41,033 nt of DNA, from NCBI GenBank assembly GCA_009692305.1, contig SHZK01000020.1, positions 1 through 41,033 of the forward strand, written 5' to 3'. Both the position numbers and the translations under genes were made by a program. The DNA is from Gammaproteobacteria bacterium (GTDB taxonomy: Bacteria > Pseudomonadota > Gammaproteobacteria > Pseudomonadales > Pseudohongiellaceae). Of this stretch, positions 24,645 to 33,277 are shown in pieces. The number at the start of each line of letters is the position of its first letter. Position 1 is the stretch's first letter. The notes beneath the pieces were generated by a model. That model saw nothing but the letters and a program-made list of their open reading frames with translations. It was not told the DNA's origin and did not search any database.

Positions 24645-26327
24645 TTAGCGACGATACACGGATTTACCGCGTGCTATGGTTTCGATGACATCTATTTCGG
24701 CAAGTTCAGCCAGATCCGTCAACAACGGGTTGTGCGCGAGAATAACCAAATCCGCACGTTTGCCCGGAGTTATGGACCCTTTTTCTGTTTCCTCGAAATA
24801 TTGGAATGCCGCTCCCTGGGTAATTGCGTAAAGCGCTTCCATCACAGTCGCCCTTTGGTCAGGACCAAGAATGTAGCCACTGCGTGTCAAGCGGTTCGCC
24901 GTAATAGCCACCAACCGCATCATATCAGGTGGCACCACCGGGGAATCATTATGTATGGTGAGTGGAATATTCCGGTCCAAAGCGGCTCGAACGGGCGAGA
25001 TGAAGCTTGCACGCTCTTCACCAAAACTGCGCCGATGCCAGTCGCCCCAGAAAAAGGGATGCACCGAATAAAATGAAGGAATGATTCCCAACTGTTGCAT
25101 GCGATCCAGCTGATCTGGCCGCACCAATTGGGCATGGATTGTTACGGAGCGGTGATCCGGGATGGGACCGCCCGCAACTGCAGCAGCAACACCATCGATC
25201 ATCAGTTGAATCGCCGCATCGCCATTGGCATGAACCAATACCGGAACACCTCGCTGCAGCAGCCCTGGCATGCGCGACAAATATGCAGCAGGTTCATAAC
25301 TCGGGTATCCCACATAATTGGATTCTGCGCCTGGCGGTCCTTCTTTATAGGGCTGTGACAACCATGCAGTTCGGCCCTGCGGAGAACCGTCCAGAGTAAA
25401 TTTTACGCCTCCGACTCGATATCCATTCGTGTAATCAAGATCTTGCCTGACACCCTCCAGCTCGGCATCAGAGAGCCCATTCGCCATCACATAACTGACG
25501 ATATCCACTGGAAAAGGATTGGTCTGGGCCACTGCCCGAATGCTTTCCACGTATTGCAAACCCACATTGCTGTCCTGAATCGTGGTAATGCCATAACTTG
25601 TATAGATGCCAATTGCGGCATCCTGCAGTTGCTGCCTGCGTTGTGCGGTGAGGTTGGCGCCACTTCCGGGAAACAGTCCCATTGCCGTTTCTTCCATGAC
25701 CCCGTTAGGCTCAGTTGAGCCATCGCGGCGCCGAATCACGCCTCCAGCAGGAGCCGTTGTTAATGCAGAGACACCGGCCTGATCCAGCGCGACGCTGTTC
25801 GCCACGAGCAGGTGTCCGGAAACATGCCGAATTATGATCGGGTGTTGCGTCGAAGCACGATCGAGATCGTCGCGAGTGGGATGACGTAATTCCGCCAGCA
25901 GCGAATCATCATAGCCAAACCCAAATACTTGCTCACCTGCGGGTATAGTCCGCCTCTCTATATAATCGCGTAGCGCCGAGACCAGGTTTTCAATTGTGTT
26001 AATTTGACCGACTGGCGGCGGCGACAAATCCAGTAACTCAGCATTCAGGGCGACAGATGAGAAATGTCCGTGAGCATCGATAAACCCGGGTAGCAATGCA
26101 TAATCGCCGAGCTCGACAATGCGGGTACTAGCGTTGGCCAACGCCAATATTTCTTGCCGCGATCCGGTGGCGAGTATCCGGTCGCCGCTGACGGCTACCG
26201 CGGATACATTGGATGAGTCCATGGTAATAATGTTATCGCCCTGGAATATCACGTCTGCCGTTTGCGCGAACAGCAACTGTTGCGGCAAAGCCAGCAGAAG
26301 CAGACTGCTCAGCGCCAAATGTCTCAT
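24645..26327 (-). CDS. Exported amidohydrolase family 3 (YtcJ-like), second copy
   Basis: 560 aa from the ATG at 26327, chosen because AAAGGAG lies just upstream and a signal peptide ends LLFAQT (residue 22); an upstream frame extension to 26384 is unlikely. Signatures: PGFIDAHGH (His86, His88), VKFTLDGSPQGRTAW, VLVHANGDAA, SVTIHAQL, TIHNDSPVVPPD and a C-terminal GKRADLVILA. It differs from the copy at 8601 in its HxH-to-lid region, belonging to the branch with the SPQGRTAW loop. It is expected to be a zinc-dependent amide or cyclic-amide hydrolase in the periplasm; substrate unknown. It sits between the kinase and the dehydrogenase in a same-strand run with short gaps. Confidence 0.85.
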   Translation of the reverse strand: MRHLALSSLLLLALPQQLLFAQTADVIFQGDNIITMDSSNVSAVAVSGDRILATGSRQEILALANASTRIVELGDYALLPGFIDAHGHFSSVALNAELLDLSPPPVGQINTIENLVSALRDYIERRTIPAGEQVFGFGYDDSLLAELRHPTRDDLDRASTQHPIIIRHVSGHLLVANSVALDQAGVSALTTAPAGGVIRRRDGSTEPNGVMEETAMGLFPGSGANLTAQRRQQLQDAAIGIYTSYGITTIQDSNVGLQYVESIRAVAQTNPFPVDIVSYVMANGLSDAELEGVRQDLDYTNGYRVGGVKFTLDGSPQGRTAWLSQPYKEGPPGAESNYVGYPSYEPAAYLSRMPGLLQRGVPVLVHANGDAAIQLMIDGVAAAVAGGPIPDHRSVTIHAQLVRPDQLDRMQQLGIIPSFYSVHPFFWGDWHRRSFGEERASFISPVRAALDRNIPLTIHNDSPVVPPDMMRLVAITANRLTRSGYILGPDQRATVMEALYAITQGAAFQYFEETEKGSITPGKRADLVILAHNPLLTDLAELAEIDVIETIARGKSVYRR

Positions 26328-26411
26328 TTTTTTCTCCTTTGCCTGGTGCTGCTTTTGCGCGGATGCGCGCTTGAGCCGACGCAATCATCCTACGTGAAAT
26401 CGAGCGCCTCG

Positions 26412-27371
26412 TTATCGTTTCAATTCTGAACGCCAGTCCTGTTGCAATAGGCGGATCACTTCGTTCATCGTCTGGTAGCGCTGCTGCGGGTCCTTGCTGA
26501 GGCTGCGCATCGCAACTTTTTCGAGTAACTGCGGCACCTTTAATTTGGTGCGTTCTGAGGGATTCACTGGCGTGTCATTTTGCACGCTCTCAATTATTTC
26601 ATACAATTGCTCGCCATTTGCCGGTGTCTTGCCGCACAACACTTCATAAATTATGGCGCCCAAGCTGAAAATATCCGTGCGATGATTAATGCCGGAGTCC
26701 TGCTTGATCTGTTCGGGAGACATGTAGTGCGCCGTACCCTGGGCTTTGCCCATATTGGTAATGGTGATGTCATTAATTTCAACTACCGAGCCTTTCAATT
26801 CAGGATCAGAACTGCCATCGGGGTGCCAGACCTTGGCCAAGCCCCAATCCAGCAGCACCACCTCGCCATAGGGTCCGATTAAAATGTTTTCCGGCTTGAT
26901 GTCCCGATGCGCCACCCCGTGGGTATGCGCATACTCCAGCGCGTGCCCGACCTGAATGACCACTTCAATTAACTGCATCAAATCGTAACGTTCACGGTAA
27001 TTGAGAATCTCCCGCAATGTATAACCGTGCACCAGCTTCATCGTGAAATAGCAATGCCCACGACCATCCCTGCCCAACTCATAAGTGGGGACAGTATTGG
27101 GATGCTGCAGCATCGCTGAAACCCGTGCCTCTCTGATCAATCGCTGTTGTTCAATTTCATCATCAGCAAATTCCGGCTTGAGTGTTTTGTAGCAGATAAA
27201 GCGGGAAAGATGCAGGTCCTTGCAGGACTTGATGACGGATTTGCCGCCTTCTGCAATGGTACTGAAGAATGCGTAACGCGTACGAGGGTCTATCTTTTTC
27301 GGCAAAGGCTTGTCGGTTTCTTCCAAAAATACCGAACTATAGCTTTTGGGAGGTTCAGGAAAATTTAACAT
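26412..27371 (-). CDS. Cytoplasmic serine/threonine protein kinase (PknB/Hanks type)
   Basis: 319 aa, a kinase domain with a short N-terminal extension and no membrane segment. Catalytic features: Gly-rich loop IAEGGKSVIK (39-48), Lys62 (YKTLK), Glu81 in the C helix, HRDIKPEN (155-162), DWG (175-177) in place of DFG, activation-loop end GTAHYMSPEQ (212-221), and DIFSLGAIIYEVLCG. All core catalytic residues are present, so it should be active. DWG rather than DFG is common in bacterial kinases next to TPR proteins. It lies 81 bp downstream of the exported TPR protein gene and 84 bp upstream of the amidohydrolase gene, in a likely operon; targets are unknown. Confidence 0.9.
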   Translation of the reverse strand: MLNFPEPPKSYSSVFLEETDKPLPKKIDPRTRYAFFSTIAEGGKSVIKSCKDLHLSRFICYKTLKPEFADDEIEQQRLIREARVSAMLQHPNTVPTYELGRDGRGHCYFTMKLVHGYTLREILNYRERYDLMQLIEVVIQVGHALEYAHTHGVAHRDIKPENILIGPYGEVVLLDWGLAKVWHPDGSSDPELKGSVVEINDITITNMGKAQGTAHYMSPEQIKQDSGINHRTDIFSLGAIIYEVLCGKTPANGEQLYEIIESVQNDTPVNPSERTKLKVPQLLEKVAMRSLSKDPQQRYQTMNEVIRLLQQDWRSELKR

Positions 27372-27452
27372 GGACCCAACTTCAATTTTATCGATTCAGA
27401 ATTGATGAACTACGAAGTGACTCTATCACTGAAGGTGTTATGCAGAGAATTG

Positions 27453-28808
27453 CTAGTTCGCTAATGCTGTTTGGTACAGGAGTGTAGCATTCACCGATTG
27501 CGGAACTCCATTGATCAGTTTTGGACGAAAGCGAACCTCCAGCAATTGTTGCTGCAATTCTTCCTGATCGTATGCTGAAGTGAACGAATGCCGCAGAACT
27601 TCCAGATTTTGCGCGGTGCTGACTGCGGTCTTGTATCGACCCAGATTCCAGAGAGAAATTTTTTCAAGACCAGTCAGACTAAATGAAAAAATTGCCCCCT
27701 GACTCGTATTTTTGATCTCAGTATCATCATTATAGTCGTCAATGAGAGCGCGGAGAAAAGGCAAGCTCGGTGACCATTCCTGAAAACTAAGCGTTGCTTG
27801 ACTATTATTTATAGGCGCGGCCGCCACAGCTGCTTCCCAGTCAATCAGAAATTCTGCAACTGGCAGCATGACCGGATACGCAAAAAAGTTATTGATATCT
27901 TCGCGATCAATACCTGCCTGCAAAAGGCCGGAGAAACTGCGAGCATATCCGAGCCTGGCAGCTTCAGGCTCGGAGAATATAACTTGCTGGTCAGCAAGAT
28001 ACATCTCACTCAGGGCAACAGCGACTGGATCAGGTTGATCCTGATTCGAATATATAGTGTGAATCTCATTCAGATAACCCAGCCCCAGGAAGTAGAAATT
28101 TTCCCTGCTGTCTGCGCGCGAGCGGGTGTGGCCAGAACCGGAGTATCTGCACAGAGAAGCGGAGGCCTTGCCGCCGATATTCACTGTTTGCGCCTGCAAG
28201 TATTGTTGTAGCACGAGTTTATACAGTATAGGCGGCAAGCGCATGTCGTACCTGCCCCATGCTTGCTGGCCTGCAACAATTGCTAACCGGTTTGGTTGCA
28301 ACGCGGCACGAAAATGGTAGCCCTGTTGCAGAAAGTTGTCCTCTGCTACACCGCGCAAGTGGAGGTCGCTTAACTCGAGTAAGTAATCGATCAGACTTGC
28401 ATCAATTGTGTTTTCATTACGAGCCAACAACCAATGCAAATGCTCCATGAGCTCGCGCGCATGCAACCAGTCACCCCTGTTAGCGTAATTTTTGACCTTC
28501 GAAAGCAGAAAGGGAAATTGGCTTTGTGCGTACAAACCATCATGCAAGCGCGCGATTTGGGCAGCTTTATCCAGGTTGGTGTGGGCTTCATCGAAGCTGC
28601 CAGTGGCCACCAGCTGATCTGCATATTGCGCCAAAGGTTCCAGCAGACGATAGTCATCTCGACCAAATTCCTGAATGAGTTGATCCACCAATTCCCGAGC
28701 CAGGTCCAGGTTTACTTCTGCCGTCGCAGGCGACGAATCCTGAGCATGAACAATGGTAGTGCAGACTACCAGTAAGCTTAGTATTAGATTGGATGCGCGC
28801 ATGCACAT
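27453..28808 (-). CDS. Exported helical-repeat (TPR-like) protein with TonB-like C-terminus
   Basis: About 451 aa from the ATG at 28808 (GAAG 5 nt upstream, signal peptide to VHAQDSS); an extension to 28913 adds a non-signal leader. Residues about 30-150 are paired amphipathic helices reminiscent of TPRs (YADQLVATGSFDEAHTNLDKA, ARELMEHLHWLLAR). The middle is less ordered and includes a Ser/Arg/Gly-rich loop. The last 30 residues, LLEVRFRPKLINGVPQSV and so on, resemble the TonB C-terminal motif (RxRFxPxxxNGxPV). I do not recognise the whole. Given the adjacent kinase it may be a periplasmic partner of envelope signalling or transport; this is inference. It seems to be the first gene of the four-gene minus-strand run. 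Confidence 0.7.
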   Translation of the reverse strand: MCMRASNLILSLLVVCTTIVHAQDSSPATAEVNLDLARELVDQLIQEFGRDDYRLLEPLAQYADQLVATGSFDEAHTNLDKAAQIARLHDGLYAQSQFPFLLSKVKNYANRGDWLHARELMEHLHWLLARNENTIDASLIDYLLELSDLHLRGVAEDNFLQQGYHFRAALQPNRLAIVAGQQAWGRYDMRLPPILYKLVLQQYLQAQTVNIGGKASASLCRYSGSGHTRSRADSRENFYFLGLGYLNEIHTIYSNQDQPDPVAVALSEMYLADQQVIFSEPEAARLGYARSFSGLLQAGIDREDINNFFAYPVMLPVAEFLIDWEAAVAAAPINNSQATLSFQEWSPSLPFLRALIDDYNDDTEIKNTSQGAIFSFSLTGLEKISLWNLGRYKTAVSTAQNLEVLRHSFTSAYDQEELQQQLLEVRFRPKLINGVPQSVNATLLYQTALAN

Positions 28809-29088
28809 AGTCTTCAATTGAGCTTGCAGGATGGGCAGGGATTGCGTCGGGAACCAGAGCTTACCGGATAAAAATATTGCCTTATCAGGATTAAGCAGGT
28901 TACTTGCGCCCAAAGCAGTTAGTCAATTCACATTTTGCGAAAATTGTACGACTCTACTTGTCTACAGATCTCTTTTAACAAACCCCTTTAAACGATAAAG
29001 CGCGCCATTCGATAATCCATAGGTGGGCCAGCAGAGTTTTTCGGATAAAGTGTGTGACAGCTGCCATTTATCAACCCGGGTGAGGCTA

Positions 29089-29535
29089 ATGAAATTGATT
29101 CCCGATGAACCAGTAATAGTCGTAACAGACTTCCATGTGCGCTATGCAGAAACTGATGCGATGGGAGTTGTTCATCATGCCAATTATCTGGTGTACTTCG
29201 AAGAAGGTCGCAGCCACTACATGCGCGAGATGGGCAGTGATTACGCGGAAATTGAAGCCAGCGGATACCAACTTCCCGTCACCGAAACCGGTATTCGCTA
29301 TCTGGGCAGCCTCCGTTATGGGGATACTGTTCAGATCAGGTCCCATGTTGAGGAAAGCCTAAGCCGGCGCCTCAAATTTTCCTATGAAGTCACCAACCTT
29401 GCGGACCAGCGGGTGCTCGTCACCGGATTTACCAATCACATTTGGACCGATGGGGCAGGAAAAGTGACTCGGGCTCCAGAAATTTGGCACAAGCTGTATC
29501 AACAATTTTCCGGAAAAGCTCCAGCAGGCAGCTAA
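29089..29535 (+). CDS. Acyl-CoA thioesterase, hotdog fold (YbgC/4HBT type)
   Basis: 148 aa from the ATG at 29089, preceded by GTGAGG; this gives the usual length, whereas the GTG at 29023 has no ribosome site. The 4-hydroxybenzoyl-CoA thioesterase signature YAETDAMGVVHHANYLVYFEE is present with catalytic Asp23 and the following long helix, and the rest (GSLRYGDTVQIRSHV, RRLKFSYEV) follows the hotdog fold. Cytoplasmic hydrolysis of short-chain or aromatic acyl-CoA is expected. It is not next to tol genes, so the YbgC name is not warranted. It diverges from the TPR-protein gene and has no obvious operon partner. Confidence 0.88.
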   Translation: MKLIPDEPVIVVTDFHVRYAETDAMGVVHHANYLVYFEEGRSHYMREMGSDYAEIEASGYQLPVTETGIRYLGSLRYGDTVQIRSHVEESLSRRLKFSYEVTNLADQRVLVTGFTNHIWTDGAGKVTRAPEIWHKLYQQFSGKAPAGS

Positions 29536-29741
29536 TTCGCTTCTATAAAGTAATTCCGCCAAAAATTGGATGTTAGGTGCGTGACTACACATTTCACCTG
29601 AGCCATATTCTTACAAGCTGCCTCTGCTCTCGGAAGGCTGCACCGCGGTTGAATTGAGGCCTGGTCTGTACTGTGACAGCGGTTGTCGCTAATATCTGAA
29701 GTCGCGCTGCCATCACCAATCCACTACACGGTTACCCCGCA

Positions 29742-31931
29742 ATGAAAGAAGTTATTACGAAGTTAAAACTCACCTGTGTCAGCGCTCTCACTAGACAGGT
29801 GTTATTGGCGCTGGACAATGCGCGCCTCCAGATAGAAGCTCAGACCCAAAAATTCAGCGGCACTAAGTTGCCACCCTTGCGCGAAGAATCCACGGCAGTT
29901 GCCGAGCGCTTCATGCATAACCTCAATCGTTATTTTGATGACTTGACCGCGCATCGAATCACCGAGCAGGAAATCGACGAATAGGGCAATTTGTCCCTGG
30001 TCGACAACGACTATCTTGAAGCAATAATCGCCATGGAAGGAATGGTCAATCATGCACGCAATTGCGATATTCAACAGTACATCAGCTTTACCACGCGTCT
30101 CCAAACCCTGTTTCCGAACAGTCAGATCAATGAAACCAACAATCCCCTCGACCCGGAACAAATTGGCGAAAGTTTCAATGACGCTATCCGTCCGTTGGCA
30201 TTAAAGGCCCACTACCTGCTGACAATCTATCGCGAATTTAACAAGGCAGTTTTCCACAATCTCGAAGGAATTCTTGCCTCCGCCAACGAAGTGATGATCG
30301 GCATGAATATTGTGCCGAATCTCGACATCAAGGCTCGCAACAGGGAGTTACAGAAAACCAAGCGCGCTATCAATCGCCCCACTACAGATAGAGAAACCCG
30401 TGCATTTTCCGAAAGTTCGGAAAACACACCAGCGAAGACGGAAAAGAGCAACGCTGACCTGTTTGCCATGATGCAAACACTGGCGCAGGGCCTGGCGAAC
30501 AATCCGAATGCCTCGGGAGCATTGCCGATTCCAGCTATCGGCACTGTCGCACCAGCAGGCAATGTTGCAGCGGATATTCAGCATCAGCAGGCATCGTTAT
30601 TGGAGATGCTGACCAATATTCAGACTACATTGGAAAATAATAAGCCCAGTGCCGCTGGGGTCACAGCGGATGGCGCAAGTGGCAGATTAAAGGAATCAAT
30701 CAATGAATCACTGCAGGCTGGCAGCAAGGAAGGCACGATAGGACCTTTGGACAATAAATCAGCCGATGTGATCAATCTGGTAACGCTTCTGTTCGAAGCA
30801 ATCTGGAAAGACGAATCACTACCAGTCGTCATGAAAGAGCTGATCGGACGTACGCAGATTTCTATTATGAAAATAGCGTTAACTGACACTTCGTTCTTTG
30901 AAGAAGCACAACATCCTGCACGGGTAATTCTTAATGAATTTGCCATGGCTGGAATAGCCTGGACTGAAACTGAGCTGTTACAGAATGATTCGGTGTATCA
31001 GAAGATCAAGGAACTGGTTGAGCGCATACTGGCTGAAAAAACCATAAGCAATGCGTTTCTGCAGGGTTTAATCAATGAATTGCGACAATTCAAGAATTCT
31101 CGCGGCAATATTGATGCTGGCCTGGAACAACGCATAAGAGAGACAGAAGATCATTCTGAGCGTCTTGATGATGTGAGTGCGTTCGTCACGCAGAAAATTG
31201 AAGAGCGCATTCTCAACGATGATCTCGACCCATCGATTCGCAGCTTGCTACATTCAAATTTCCATGAGTTCCTGGTCAAACTGGTTTTAAAGGAAGGACC
31301 CGGGGGCAGTTCATGGAAGCCGGCCATGAGCACTATCGATGTACTTTTGTGGACGGTCAAGAAAGAGAAACAGCCCGGTGATAAAGCTCGCTATGAGAAA
31401 ATAAATCCGCGCTTGCTCGACAACCTGGAGAAGGCGCTGGCGATTGGCGGCACTTCAAAAACCCGAATAACCAAAATCATCCGCCAACTAAAACAAGTGC
31501 AGGAGTTCAGTTTTCACCTGGCTGAAACCAAAACTGCCAAACAATTCGCGCCACTTGCACCTGAAGCTGCACAAGCTCTTGCTGACGTCGCACCTGGTAT
31601 TGTGTCAAAGGAGCGCACGGAACCAGCACCGTTGCCGCGAGATGACCGGTATGTGCGCCAGGTCGACAAGTTCCCAATTGGAATATGGCTCGAGTTCAAA
31701 GGTGCGGCTGGACAACCGGTGCGTTGCACTTTCGCCGCCAAGATCGACAGCATCGACAAGATGTTCTTCGTCAATCACCAGGGTGTAAAAGTGGTTGAAC
31801 TCACGCGCATGCGACTGGCACGCGAACTTAAGGCAGGCTCTGTAAAAATTGTTTCGGAAGGGTCTCTCATTGATCGCGCTATGGAATCTGTGATTAGCTC
31901 ACTGCGCAGTTCCGCGCGCGCGGCAAGCTAG
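29742..31931 (+). pseudogene. DUF1631 family protein, one in-frame TAG
   Basis: A single frame of 730 codons interrupted by TAG at 29982-29984, codon 81; there is no frameshift. The first 80 residues (DNARLQIEAQ, FMHNLNRYFDDL) and the rest (LSLVDNDYLEAIIAMEGM, NPLDPEQIGESF, SPLLHSNFHEFLVKL-like region, C-terminal FPIGIWLEFKG and MFFVNHQGVKV) together match the full-length DUF1631 architecture. The C-terminal 100 residues look like a PilZ-type beta barrel. Proteins of this family are cytoplasmic and of unknown function, sometimes linked to c-di-GMP signalling. Translation could restart at TTG 29991 to give a 646-aa protein, so partial function cannot be excluded. It converges with the MFS gene with a 29-bp gap. 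Confidence 0.75.
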
Positions 31932-31960
31932 CGATTTGGCAAAGGCGCACACTTACTCGT

Positions 31961-33262
31961 TCACCTGCGAGGTGGATGCAATTTCCCGCCAGCCAGAAAA
32001 ATCACGATTCCAAGCACCCCCGCTGCAGCAGCTACCAAGTAGGACGCCGAGTAATGATTGCCAGCACCGGCGTAAACCACTCCCAATAATGCCGGTCCAG
32101 TTGCGGTTCCCCAGGACGTCATCAAATTAGTTACAGAAAATATCTTTGCATAGTCGCGAACACCGAATGTTTCAGCAATGATTAACGGCTGCAACATGAG
32201 CAGGTTGCCGACAGTAGCTCCAAATATAGCCAGACCGATGCAGAGGCTTATTACATTGAATCCCCCAGCCAGCAGTGCCAATGAAACAGCCTGTAGAATC
32301 ATCATGTAAAACGCAAATACGCGGATCGACATTTGGTCTACGATCCAACCGCCGAGCAGGCGACCGACAATACTGGCAATTGGCAGAATCGCCACTGCAA
32401 GCGCAGTCTGAGCTTCCGTCAGCTGCTCGCGGGCCAATCCATATTGATGAGCGATGCCACCAACCTGAGCCAGCATCAAAAACACGTAGGCAGCATTGAC
32501 GCACCAGAAGAAGCGCTCGCGTCTCGCTTCGCGAAACGACATGCCATCTGCTGCAGCGGTGGTCGGTACCTGATCCAGCGCAATATCCGCGGCGTGTACC
32601 GCAGCCGACGCCTCTGGTGCCAGTGGCACTGCTCTCAAACTATTGCCCGCCGCAACCAGACCCATCGATTCCGGGCTCGGTCGCAACCAGATCCAGGTTG
32701 CAGGTACCACGCCTAGCAGGTACATAGCGCCGATGATTGGCGCTCCTGTGGCAAACCCGAACCGCTCCACAATCAACACGCTGAGCGGCGTCAATACGAC
32801 ACCGCCCAGAGACAGACCGGTGGACGCGATGGACAAGGCACGAGCACGTTTATGCTGAAACCAGCGCGTAACCAGAGTAGTTGCTGGAATCAAACCCGAT
32901 GCAGCAAATCCAATACCGAGAAAAGTATACACAACCAACAGTTGCCAAAACGTTGTCACCAACGCGAGGGAACTCAGGGACAACCATGCAATGATGGCAC
33001 CGACAGTGATGCAAATGCGTATGTCGTGATCCTGGACAAATTTTGCGACAAACAATCCGCTAACACCGCCACTTAGAAAGAATAGCGACACAGCAAATGA
33101 AACCGATTGCACATTAAAAGCAGGCTGGTCTGCCAAAGCATTGAGGTAGATGGCGTGATTGTAAAAACCGAGACCACTGGTGAACGTAAGAATGAAAAGT
33201 ATTGCCGCAACAATTTTCCATCCATAGTAAATCTGTGAGGCTTGTGTTGCCGGGATCACCAA
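31961..33262 (-). CDS. MFS transporter (monocarboxylate / oxalate-formate antiporter-like)
   Basis: About 433 aa; the start is TTG at 33262 or GTG one codon later, with GGTGG 5-8 nt upstream. About twelve hydrophobic segments with a central hydrophilic loop (residues about 205-245). The MFS features include RWFQHKRARALSIASTG after segment 4-5 and GRLLGGWIVDQMSIRVF in the second half, as in MCT/OFA-type carriers of small carboxylates. Inner membrane. It begins 15 bp after the stop of the redoxin/cytochrome/PHM gene, so the two are almost certainly co-transcribed; the carrier may import a product or substrate of that periplasmic protein. Substrate unknown. Confidence 0.88.
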   Translation of the reverse strand: MVIPATQASQIYYGWKIVAAILFILTFTSGLGFYNHAIYLNALADQPAFNVQSVSFAVSLFFLSGGVSGLFVAKFVQDHDIRICITVGAIIAWLSLSSLALVTTFWQLLVVYTFLGIGFAASGLIPATTLVTRWFQHKRARALSIASTGLSLGGVVLTPLSVLIVERFGFATGAPIIGAMYLLGVVPATWIWLRPSPESMGLVAAGNSLRAVPLAPEASAAVHAADIALDQVPTTAAADGMSFREARRERFFWCVNAAYVFLMLAQVGGIAHQYGLAREQLTEAQTALAVAILPIASIVGRLLGGWIVDQMSIRVFAFYMMILQAVSLALLAGGFNVISLCIGLAIFGATVGNLLMLQPLIIAETFGVRDYAKIFSVTNLMTSWGTATGPALLGVVYAGAGNHYSASYLVAAAAGVLGIVIFLAGGKLHPPRR

Positions 33263-33277
33263 TTATCCACCATTTCA

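Noticed and set aside
29023..29088. GTG start upstream of the thioesterase
   Set aside because: No ribosome site, and the extension exceeds the family's usual length; the ATG at 29089 fits better.
15472..29984. Genetic code change or selenocysteine/pyrrolysine recoding to explain the in-frame stops
   Set aside because: TAG, TAA and TGA all occur inside the broken genes while all other genes use them as normal ends, and no SECIS-like structure was noticed. Nonsense mutation or error is simpler.
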